In this document: piece by piece, positions 1-10,100 of the stretch
Layout: every line of letters starts with the position of its first letter
Numbering within the stretch: the first letter of the stretch is position 1
Assembly (NCBI GenBank): GCA_033557675.1
Contig: JAWQRM010000151.1
Span: 1 to 28,313 of the forward strand
DNA from: Coptodactyla brooksi
Lineage: Eukaryota; Arthropoda; Insecta; Coleoptera; Scarabaeidae
Direction: 5' to 3'
Length of the DNA: 28,313 nucleotides
The notes under the pieces: model-generated
Told to the model about the DNA's origin: nothing
What the model saw: the letters and a program-made list of their open reading frames with translations, nothing else
Database searches by the model: none
Translations under genes and position numbers: made by a program

Positions 1-66
1 GCTACAAATAGTGTAATTCGTCAAGATCTATCAAAATCTCGACATCGATTTTTTTTGCGAATGCAA

Positions 67-101
67 TACTTTCTCTTTATACCTATCGGTAAGAGAAAGT
101 A
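67..101. repeat. Short inverted repeat (hairpin) in unique flank
   Basis: An 11-bp perfect stem (TACTTTCTCTT at 67-77, AAGAGAAAGTA at 91-101) surrounds a 13-base loop. The rest of 1-468 is unique AT-rich DNA in which I see no exon or repeat unit. The function is unknown and the stem may be chance. Confidence 0.5.
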
Positions 102-468
102 ATAAAGCGGGGTTTTTGACCTCTCCCTCCCTAAATTACCCACAACATCCGGGTTTGACTGCGGACTAAAAACTGAGTAGTTTTTAACGTCACCTTTTGT
201 TAGACGAAATTGTTTTTTTATACTGTGTCGAAAGCCAATTTAAAAAATATTTCTTAAACGGAGCCCCGGGATTACTCAGCGTTTTATGTTAAACGTTCGA
301 AATCCGATTAATGCCGGCTAATTTGCGCGGCCTTGTCGTTATTGAACGTATCATCAAAGGTTGTATTACACACCGTTTAACAGAGCAATGTAAAAAGTCA
401 AGGTCGCGAAAAGGATTGCGCAAACGAAATTTCAAAATCCGTCACTTCCTACGGCCGCTACGCGTGTC

Positions 469-474
469 TTTATT
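469..474 (-). other. Poly(A) signal AATAAA of the small membrane-protein gene
   Basis: TTTATT on the plus strand reads AATAAA on the minus strand. It lies about 58 bases past the stop codon at 532-534, a normal distance for an insect 3' UTR. Confidence 0.6.
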
Positions 475-531
475 TCTAACTAAAAATCACGACGAGATTA
501 CAACAGGACAAAATTAAATGTTACATCTTCG

Positions 532-1233
532 TTACAGGTACGTGTTGACCATGGAAATCGCTTGTACGATAAAGAATAGGGCACAGTAAACGACCGCTAT
601 CGCGAATGGGATTTGGCTGACCTTGGAGAACATCTTCCTGTAGAATTTCACCAGCTGATGGTGGTCGTTCTGCTGTTGCACCTTCTTCGGGACCTAAAAC
701 TGACGAAGGTCAAAGGTTCGAACGTCAGACGAAGCTGTTACTCGCCTTTTTCTTGCCGTTTTTAACATGTTTCTCGTACATGCTTGCGTTTTCTCTCCCG
801 CTGTCTAAAAGGAATTGCAGATCTGCCACGAATTGCGGATGGGGATGGACCACCGAACGACAGCTGTTGACCCACTGCAGTTCGTTGTATTCGTTGATTC
901 GTCTCCTGACGATGTTCGGTTCGATTTGATCTGAAATACTCATAGAATCTGGATGCTTGGCGGATGTTATTCGAAATGCTGCAAAAGACCAACGATCTCT
1001 TTCGAATCCGGTTATACTAAGAATTTTGGGAATCTCGGCTCACATGTCTAATCGAATATTACATTGACAGATACTGACTTCGATTGAAATTGAAACTGAT
1101 TACCTATCGCGTCATCTTTTGTGCTGCGTCTCCCTTGTTGGACCTGCACCTTTTCCGTCCTTCCTTGTTTGGGATGTTCGAACTTCCGCCCCTTCCTGCG
1201 CTGACGGTTCGTCTTGCTAACGTTATTACTCAT
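532..1233 (-). CDS. Predicted 174-aa tail-anchored membrane protein, three exons, unknown family
   Basis: Three minus-strand exons join in one frame: 1233-1104 (starts ATG, donor ATAG|GTAATC), 978-746 (acceptor CTTTTGCAG) and 693-532 (acceptor GTTTTAG, stop TAA). The product has a basic, Arg/Lys/Gln-rich N-terminus (residues 1-43) and a soluble middle part containing HPHPQF and LQFLLDSG. A basic, Gln-rich stretch follows, then one hydrophobic segment of about 22 residues (IPFAIAVVYCALFFIVQAIS) that ends four or five residues before the C-terminus. That is the layout of a tail-anchored protein with its bulk in the cytosol (inference). The second intron is only 52 bp and needs either a GC donor (AAG|GCGAGT at 745) or a weak GT donor (CAT|GTTAAA at 766). 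The strong-looking GT at 741 would shift the frame away from the membrane segment. An AATAAA follows at 469-474. I do not recognise the family. Confidence 0.6.
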
Positions 1234-1450
1234 GCCTTATTTTAAAAGCCGCACTGCCAAATACGGACGCGTTACACCTGCGTATTCACGCTCCGCTTCG
1301 AACATCGTCGAGTGCCGCGAAGTTGGAAAAGTGCAGTCCGTTTCGGCAAGAACATTGCGTTTGTTTATATCTTATCTACACGTTTCGTATCGCGTGTTAA
1401 TCAGTGTTTAACTATGCGCGTTACACAACGAGAGAACGTTTCGATCACTC
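1234..1450. other. Unique spacer upstream of the small membrane-protein gene
   Basis: This is unique DNA, moderately GC-rich for the non-coding part, lying between the ATG at 1233 and the first repeat unit. It is the likely place for the minus-strand gene's promoter, but I see no clear TATA box. The plus-strand open frame here has no coding character. Confidence 0.35.
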
Positions 1451-4400
1451 TGATAATTGAATAAATCGAGAATTCTGCGGCGAAGTGGGTTCCTTCTTAA
1501 AGAGGAAGTTTTCTGGTCTCCTCAGGATGTTAAATTTATAACATGAACATCGCAGCACCAAAATTCTCAATCATCATTTCTCAAAAATTAAAATTTTTGA
1601 CACCGTATGAATGAAATTTATAATGCACAATCTTGAGAAGACCAGGAAGAAGATTGTTGTAAAATAAATCCACTAGAATAAGAATTTTTGGAGGTAATCA
1701 CTAAAAACTACATAACAATTTACAATTTTAATTTTATTGCTTTTGTTACAAGCTTATGTGAAAGAAACACACATAAGCTTCTTATAAAACGAACTCATTA
1801 GAATCATAATTTTTGAAGATAACCGCTACAGATTGAATAGATCAATAATTATTAAATGTACCGGATTCTTGTTTAACGAAGAAGTTTTAAAATTTTAAAA
1901 TTAAATATTATTTTAACAAATAATTTTTTTACAAATAATTTTATTACTTGTAAATAACCACTAAAACTGAATAAATCAATAATTATTAAATATACTGGTT
2001 TCTTTTTTAAGGAAGAAAGTTCCTGGCCTTCTCAGGATGTTAAATTTATGATATGAATACTCTAGCATCAAAATTAATTATTGTTGTTTCAAAAAAAATC
2101 GATATCGTTTGAAGATTTGGAATAGACAACCTTGAGAAGATCACAAAGAAGCTTCTTATAAAATGAATCCAGTGGGACCGTAATTTATGGAGATAACCAT
2201 TAAAAACTGAATAAATCGATAATTACTAAATGCACTGAGTTCCTTCTTAAGGAAGCCCTTTTCCAGTCTTCTCACGTTGTCAAATTTATAATTTGAACCA
2301 CCAAAATTAAATATTGTTGTTTCGAGAAAATGCAATTTATAAAAGTTTCATTTCTCGAAAATTAAAATTTTTGACACCGTATGAATGAAATTTGTAATGC
2401 ACAATCTTGAGAAGATTGTTATAAAATATACTCAGTAGAATAACAATTTTTGGAGATAACCACTAAAAACTGCATAAAACAATAATTATTAACTGTACTG
2501 GATTCCTCCTTAAGGAAGCATTTTTCTAAAATTCATAAAATAATTTTATAATTTTAATTTTATTTGTAATTTAGAAATTCATAAAAATGAACTTTTGTTA
2601 CAGTCTAGAAAAGAAAAACACACAAGCTTCTTATAAAATGAACTCGGTGGGATCATAATTTTTGAAGATAACCGCTAAAGATTGAATAAATCAATAATTA
2701 TTAAATGTACCGGATTCTTTTTTAAGGAAGAAGTTTTAAGATTTTAAAATTAAATATTACTTTAACAAATATTTTTTTACAAATAATAAAATTATTTGTG
2801 ATCGTACCACTAAAATTAAATATTATTGTTTCAAGAAAATGAAATTTATAAATGTTTCTGTTTATAAATTTATAAATCGGTTAAGGGATAAATTTATAAA
2901 GCTTCTTATAAGGAATCTTATTGCCTCCTTATAAGGAATATTAAAAAGTAAATATTATTTTAACAAATAATTTTTTTACGAATAATTTTATTATTTGTAA
3001 ATAACCACTGAAAACTGAATAAATCAATAATATAAATTCATAAAAATGAACTTTTGTTACAATCTTGAAAAGAAAAACGCACAATAACCTTCTTATAAGG
3101 AATCTTATTGCCTCCTTATAAGGAATGCTTCCTTATAAAGCTTCTTAAGGAAGAAGTAAAATTAAATATTATTTTAACAAATAATTTTATTATTCGTAAA
3201 TAACCACTAAAAACTGAATTAATCAGTAATTATTAAACGTATTGGATGCTTTTTTAGAGAAGAAGTTTTCTGGTCTCCTCAGAGTGTTATATTTATAATT
3301 TGAACATTATACTACAAAAATTAAATACTATTGTTTCGAAGAAATGAAATTTATAAATGTTTCATTTCTCGAAAATACAAATTTTTGACACCGTAGTCAC
3401 TAAAAATTGAATAAATCAAAAATTATTAAATGTACTGGATTGTTTTTTAAGGGAGAAGTTTTCTGGTCTTCTCAGGATGTTAAATTTATAATATGAACAC
3501 TCTAGAGTCAAAATTAATTATTGCTGATTCAAAAAATTCGATATCGTTTGAAAATTTGGAATTTGGAACAAGCTTCTTATAAAATGAACCCAATGGGACC
3601 ATAATTTTTTGATATAACCACTAAAAACTGAATAAATCGATAATTATTAAAAGTACTGGGTTCCTTCTTAAGGAAGCCCTTACCACCAGAAACAATTTGT
3701 TATAAAATAAATCCAGTGGAATAAGGATTTTTGGAGATAACCGCTAAAAATTGAACAAATCAAAAATTATTTAAATTACTGGATTTTTTAAGAAAGTTTT
3801 CTGGTCTTCATTTCTCAAAATATACGTTCTTTAATACCATAGGAATGAAATTTGGAATACACAATTTCGAAAAAACGAAAAAGAAATTTCTTATAAAACG
3901 AACCCAGTAGAATCATAATTTTTGGAGATAATCGCTAAAACCTGAATAAAGCAACAAATATTAAATGTACTGAATTCTTTCTTAAAGAAGAAGTTTTCTA
4001 GTCTTCTCAGGATCTTAAATTTATAATTTGAATACTGCACCACCAAATTTAAATATTGCCATTTCAAAAAAATGAATTTTATCAAACATCAATTTCTCAA
4101 AAATGTAATTTTTTAGCTATCACAGGGATGATAGTTTGGAATATAGAATCGTGAGAAGACCAGAAAGATGCTTCTTATAAAGTGAATTCAGTAGAATCAT
4201 AATTCTTGGTAATAACCACTAAAAATTTAATAAATCAAGAATTATTAACTGTACTGGATTCCTTCGTCCTGGAAAAACTGAATAAATCAATAATTATTAA
4301 ATGTATTGAATTCTTTCTTAAGGAAGAAGTTTTCTGGTTTCCTCAGGATGTTAGTATTATAATTTCAACATTGTACCACTAAACTTAAATATTATTGTTT

Positions 4401-6170
4401 AAAAAAATGAAATTTATATTCATTTCTCAAAAATTCGAATTTTTGACACCATATGGATAAAATTTGTAATGCATAATCCTGAGAAGACCAGAAAGCAATT
4501 TCTTATAAAATAAATCCAATAAGACCATATATCAATAATTATTAAATGTATTGGGTTCTTTCTTAAAGAAGAAGTTTTCTGGTCTTCTCAGGATGTTAAA
4601 TTTATAATTTGAACATTGCACAGCCAAAATTAAATATTGTTATTTCAAAGTAATGAAGTTTATAAAAGATTCATTACTTTACTTAAAATTTACTTAATAT
4701 AAATTTTGGACACCGTAAGGATGAAATTTGTAAAACACAATCTTGAGAAAATCAAAAAGAAAATTGTTACAAAATAAATCCAGTGGAACAATTTTTTGAT
4801 ACCATAGGGATGAAGTTTGGAATATAGAATCTTGAGAAGACCAGAAAGAAGCTTCTTATAAAATGAATTCAGCAGAATCATAATTTTTGGAGATAACCGC
4901 TAAAAATCTAGTAAATTAATAATTATTAACTGTACTGGATTCTTTCTTAAGAAAGCACTTTTTTGCTCTTCTCAGAATGTTAAATTTATAATTTGTAAAT
5001 CGCACCACCAAAATTAAATATTGTTATATCAAAATAATGAATTTTATAAAAGATTCATTACTCAAAATTATAAATTCTTGATACTATAAGGATGCAATTT
5101 GTAATACACAATTTTGAGAAGATCCAAAAGAAAATTGTTTCAAAATAAATCCAGTGGAATAACCGCTAAAAATTGAATAAATCAATAATTATTAACTATA
5201 CTGTTTTCCTGCTTAAGGAAACCCTCTTCTGGTCTTCTCATGATGCTAAATTTATAATTTGAACAACGTCCCACTAGAATTAAATATTATTGCTGCAAAA
5301 AGATGAAATTTATAAATGTTTCATTTTTCAAAAAATACAAATTTTTGACACCATAGGGATGAAATTTGGAATATGCAATCTTGAAAAAAATTAGAAAGAA
5401 GATTTTTATAAAATAAATCCAGTAGAATTACAATTTTTGGAGATAACCACTGAAAATTTAATAAAGCAATAATTATGAGTTGTATTAAATTGTAATTATG
5501 TAATTGTACACCTCCTGGGAATATTAAATTTATAATTTGCACATTATAACACCTTTGTGAATACATGAATGAAAAGACCAGAAAGAAGATTGTTATAAAA
5601 TGAATCCAGTACGAGAATAATTTTTGGAAATGACCACTAAAAATTGAATAAATCAATAATTATTAACTACATTGGATTCCTTCTCAAGGAAGCACTTTTC
5701 TCTTCTTCTCAAGATCTTAAATCTGTACTTTGATCACCGTAGCACCAAAATTAAATATCGTCGTTTCAATACAATGCAACTTCTATATTTCTGATACCGT
5801 AAGAAGGAAATTTGGAATACATAAACTTGAGAAGACCACAAACTTCTTATAAAATTGATATTGAACAAATCAATACTTATGAACCGCATAGGATTTTTCC
5901 TTAAGGAATAAGTTTTTTCAATCTTCTCAGGATTTTAAATTTGCAATTTAAAATGTAACGCTAAAATTTGTCAGCTGATACCATCGGGATAACACTTGAA
6001 ATAATCAATCCTGAGAAGACCAGAAAGAAGCTTCTTATGAAATTAATTTTATGGGGGCGCGATTTTCGGAGAAAACCGCTAAAAACTGAATAAATCGATA
6101 ATTACGAGGTGTACCGGATTCCTTCTTAAGGAAGGGGATTTCCGGTCTTCTGAGGATGTTAAATTTAGGG
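1451..6170 (+). repeat. Tandem array of diverged fold-back repeats, block 1
   Basis: The block holds many diverged, partly deleted copies of one AT-rich unit in the plus orientation. Each unit has four recognisable parts. The left arm is GAGAAGACCAGAAAGAAG followed by CTTCTTATAAAAT. The centre is GATAACCACTAAAAATTGAA plus TAAATC. The right arm is CCTTCTTAAGGAAG, then TTTTCTGGTCTTCTCAGGAT. The spacer is GTTAAATTTATAATTTGAAC plus a variable part ending GATGAAATTTGGAATACACA. Left and right arms are reverse complements. This block has the most diverged and rearranged copies, and many spacers carry a second hairpin (for example 3334-3374 and 4647-4680). No transposase or other protein is encoded. 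Confidence 0.85.
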
Positions 6171-6228
6171 TTTCAATGCCGCGGGGCAAAAACGAGATTT
6201 CCTCATTTCAGAGAGACGTATTTTTCAG

Positions 6229-6468
6229 GCGGCTCAAAGCCGAGCTCCAGAGCTTGAGGCGGAAAGGGGCGATAAGGACGACGTCGACCGACTTCGACAG
6301 CACAGGCCCGGACCCGGACAGGTCCTGCGGGAGGTGCAGGGTCGAACTGGGCCGCGTGATCAACAGGGGCGCTTACTGCAGGGCTTGTCGCCTGAAGGTT
6401 TGCAAGGGATGCAGGGAGTACTCCTTCAGGACCACGGACTGGGTTTGCACGGTCTGCCATAAGCACAT
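6229..6468 (+). CDS. btsz: Bitesize / synaptotagmin-like exon: Rab-binding zinc finger (Slp homology domain)
   Basis: This internal exon encodes RLKAELQSLRRKGAI, the end of the first Rab-binding helix (SHD1). A zinc finger follows with eight cysteines spaced C-x2-C-x13-C-x2-C-x4-C-x2-C-x11-C-x2-C, the FYVE-like arrangement between SHD1 and SHD2 in synaptotagmin-like proteins. Slp homology domains bind Rab27-type GTPases and recruit the protein to vesicle or plasma membranes (family knowledge). The acceptor is probably TATTTTTCAG ending at 6228, with an alternative at 6211 adding about six residues. The donor is CACAT|GTAAGT. The reading phase fits the exon at 17764, which supplies ASGEWM, the SHD2 start. 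Rabphilin is the alternative family, but the long acidic downstream exons favour Bitesize. The N-terminal exon lies upstream of the window or is unrecognised. Confidence 0.8.
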
Positions 6469-6479
6469 GTAAGTGTCAG

Positions 6480-7135
6480 GACAGTGAAACTTTGTGTATG
6501 CAATATTGGGAAGACGAGAAAGAAGTTTCTTACAAAAAGAATCTGGTACAGCTAGGATTCTTTTTGGAGGTAATTACTAAAGATTGAATAAATCGAAACG
6601 TGTATGGCAGATTGGATTCTTTCTCAAAGAAGGACCTTTCAGGTCTCCTAAGGATGGTAAATTTATAATTCCAATTTTCTGGCATCAAATTGACATATCA
6701 TCATTTCAACTTTTCTTTCTTTGACACCATTGTTTCAACTTTTGTTATTTGACCTTGACTGTATGATAATGGAATTTTATATATACACTGTTGGGAAGAC
6801 CAGAAAGAAGCTTCTTTTAAAAAGAATCTAGTACAACTAGGATTCTTTTTGGAGATAATTATTAAAAATTGAATAAATCGAAACGTGTATGGCAGATTGG
6901 ATTCTTTCTCAAAGAAGGACCTTTCAGGTCTCCTAAGGATGCTAAATTTTTTAATTCCAATTTTCTAGCATCAAATTGACATATCGTCATTTTAATTTTT
7001 CTCTTTTTTAACATCATTGTTTCCACTTTTGTTATTTGACCTTGACTCTGTGATAATGGAACTCTGTGTATAGAATGTTGGAGAAACCAGGAAGGAGCTT
7101 CTTATAAAAAGAACCTGCTACAACTATATAAGCAC
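6480..7135 (+). repeat. Fold-back repeat array, block 2 (about 290-bp subfamily)
   Basis: Two full units and a partial one of a longer variant are spaced about 287 bp apart. They are marked by GAATCTAGTACAACTAGGAT after the left arm and by an insert reading TTTCAACTTTTGTTATTTGA in the spacer. The same variant occurs only beside the 3' ends of the TLP genes (here, 11110-11520 and 12530-12850), so it was duplicated together with them. Confidence 0.8.
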
Positions 7136-7152
7136 ATTGAGTGCAAGTTGTC

Positions 7153-7158
7153 TTTATT
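7153..7158 (-). other. Poly(A) signal AATAAA of TLP-A
   Basis: TTTATT on the plus strand reads AATAAA on the minus strand, about 20 bases past the TGA stop at 7179-7181. The whole 3' flank is conserved in TLP-B. Confidence 0.6.
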
Positions 7159-7178
7159 CACGTCATTGTACAACGGTA

Positions 7179-10100
7179 TCAACCGAATACGATCAAATAA
7201 GTGTTCGCGGCGCAAGTATATGTGCTCGTGGTGTCGTCATAGGCGTAACTGTAAGCTCCTGGACATCTCTGTTTGAAGTGAGCAGGGTAATTGACTGGCC
7301 AAGTGCTCGACTTGCACGTTTGCGGAGTGTTGTACGCCCCCCTGCAACAATATTGGTCCGTGTTGAACGCCAAACAAGCGGACTTGCAACCGATGGCGAA
7401 ACCGACGGTTCCTATGAGCTGAAGCTCTCTAGGACAGTCGTCGTTGATGTAATGGTTACAAAAAGCTTTCTTGCAACCGTAATCTCCGGTAGCACCACTT
7501 CCATTTATTGGTTCGATCTAAAATAAAGAGAAACGAATGAACTGCTGATTGAAAAATCCTAAATCGAAAACGTACTGAAGCTTTTACGTTGAATCCATCC
7601 ACCAAGGAAATATCGTAGTAGTCCACTCCACCCCAACCTTTCAATGTGATCTCGACTAAGGTTGCTGGTGGTGCTCCACCGTTTCCATTGCAATACAATA
7701 TGCAACCACAATCACCGGTTTCGCAACAGGGCGACCTATAATTGCACCACGTCCTAGCCCAGAATCTACCTGCCCAATTGTCTGGGGCGATAACGCTGGC
7801 CTATAATTAAATAATTAAAAAACAAACCAATTAATATCGGTCATCTGCGAGATAACGCATAATCCATTTTGAAATTGTTTCAAATAAGGTGTACTAAGTA
7901 AGCTTAAGCATATTAAGTTTATTTTCGCTCCTTATCGTGAACAATTCCTATCATAAATCTTTTTATAACGACTGCAATTCAGTTAATAATACTCTTTATT
8001 AATAAGATAACAATAAATTATTTCGATAACAGAATCTCTCATTATGTGATGATTCTTTCTTTTTATCTCCTAAGGCATAGGTTCCCAAAGCGTGGATCGC
8101 GACCCCCTGGGGGGCCACGTTGTTAACAATATAACAATAAATTCTGTCGATAACATAATCTTGCTTATTCTAACCACCATGAAGGCAAAATTTCCACAAT
8201 TCTTACCAATAAAAAATTGAATAAATCGAAAAATATAAAATGAACTGGATTCCTTCTTAAGATCTAATAATATTTATCTCCTAAACATATTAAATCTATA
8301 ATTTAAACCCCACACGAACGAAATGAGATATAATTTTTTTGTTCTTGGTACCATAAAGATGAAATTTTCAATATACAACCCCGAGAAGACCAGAAAGAAC
8401 CTTCTTACAAAACAAATCCAATGACACCACTATTTTCGGAGATAACCACCAAAAATTGAATAAATCGAAAAACATAGGATTGACTGGGTTCCTTCTTAAG
8501 GAAGGACTTTTCTGATCTCCTAAGGATTTTAAATTTATAATTTGAGTTCCACAAGATCAAAATGAAATATCTGCTTTTTTGTCCTTGATCCCGTGAAGAT
8601 GCAATTTGAAATGCATAATCCTGAGAACACCAGAAAGAAGCTTCTTATAAAATGATTCCAATGGGACCACGATTTTCGGAGATAACCACTAAAAATTGAA
8701 TAAATCGAAAAGTATAGGATTGACTGGGTTCCTTCTTAAGGAAGGACTTTTCTGGTCTCCTAAGGATGTTAAATTTATAATTTAAACCCCACATGGCCAA
8801 AACGAGATATTTTCCTATTAAAATTAAACCAATACGTACCTCCTTGAAAACCTCCAACACGAACCCACCATTGGCAAGTGGGTTTTTTTTCTGTTTATGA
8901 GCATATTGAATTTATGTTTATAGTAAACAATTCTTATCATAAATCCATTTATAACGAGTGCAATTCAGTTAATGACACTCGTTATTAAGTAACAATAAAT
9001 TCTATCGATAACAGAATCTCTAATTATGTGATGAATCTGATTCCTTCTTCTAATCTCCTAAGCCATAGGTTCCCAAAGTGTGGGTCGCGACCCCCTGGGG
9101 GGCCAGGTTGTTAATAAATAATATAACAATAAATTCTATCGATAACACAATCTCTATGAAGGTGAAATTTCCACAATTCCTCGAGATAACCATTAAAAAA
9201 TTGAATAAATCGAAAAGTATAAAAGGAACTGGATTCCTTCTCAAGGTCAAAAAAAAAGATTGCTATAAAATGAATTCATTAGAACCACAACTTTTGGAGA
9301 TAATCACTAAAAATTGAATAAATCATTAATTATTAAATGTATTGGATTCTTTCTTAAGAAGAAAGTTTTCTGGCCTCCTGAGGATGCTAAATTTAAAGTT
9401 ATTAAAATTATTTCAAATAAAGAAAACTTCCGTATTATAAAATTTGAAACCCACAATCTTGTGAAGACCAGAAAGAAGATTGTTATAAAATGAATCCAGT
9501 GGAATTATAATTTTTGGAGATAATCACTACAAATTGAATAAATTATTAATTATTATTAAATGTATTAGATTATTTCTTAAGAAAAAAGTTTTCTGGCCTC
9601 CTGAGAATGTTAAATTTATAATTTCAATAAGGTAGCACCAAAATTAAATATTGTTGTTTCAAAGAAATGCATGTCGTTATTTCAAATAAAGAAAACTTTC
9701 ATATCCCTGATACCATGGGGATAAAATTTGGAACACACAATCTTGTGAAGGCCAGAAAGAAGATTGTTATAAAATGAATTCAGTAGAATTATAATTTTTG
9801 GAGATAACCATTACAAATTGAATAAATCATTAATTATTATTAAATGTATTAGATTCTTTCTTAAGAAAAAAGTTTTCCGGCCTCCTGGGGATATTAAATT
9901 TATAATTTGAACATCGTGGCTCCAAAATTAAATATTGTTGTTTCAAAGAAATGTATATCGTTATTTCAAATAAAGAAAACTTCCATATCCTTGATACCAT
10001 GGGGATAAAATTTGGAACACACAATCTTGTAAAGAAAAGAAAGAAGTTTTTTTTATAAAATCAATGCACTGAAATCATGATTTTTGTAGACAACCAATTA

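Noticed and set aside
311..517. Plus-strand open frame of 68 aa starting MPANLRG
   Set aside because: It overlaps the 3' flank of the minus-strand membrane-protein gene, has no coding bias or domain, and has no support from splice or promoter signals.
532..693. Alternative frame for the last exon of the membrane-protein gene, using the GTAACA donor at 741
   Set aside because: It gives a Pro/Gly-rich tail without the hydrophobic helix. The TM frame looks far more protein-like, so I prefer the GC or GTTAAA donor, though transcripts could overturn this.
3891..5656. Minus-strand hydrophobic open frames rich in Ile, Phe and Leu inside the repeats
   Set aside because: The same peptides recur wherever the repeat recurs and are broken in most copies. 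They are translations of AT-rich repeat DNA, not membrane proteins.
6176..6228. ATG at 6176 as the start of the zinc-finger exon
   Set aside because: It is in frame, but lies beyond a strong acceptor (TATTTTTCAG) and would remove most of the first Rab-binding helix. Slp proteins need upstream residues.
7137..7526. 129-aa and 172-aa plus-strand open frames over TLP exon 3 (also 11396-11914)
   Set aside because: They are antisense shadows of conserved TLP coding exons, conserved only because the other strand is.
8840..8891. Relic exon 1 as a functional alternative exon of TLP-A
   Set aside because: It has a donor but no promoter, start codon or signal peptide, and only a weak acceptor next to an A run.
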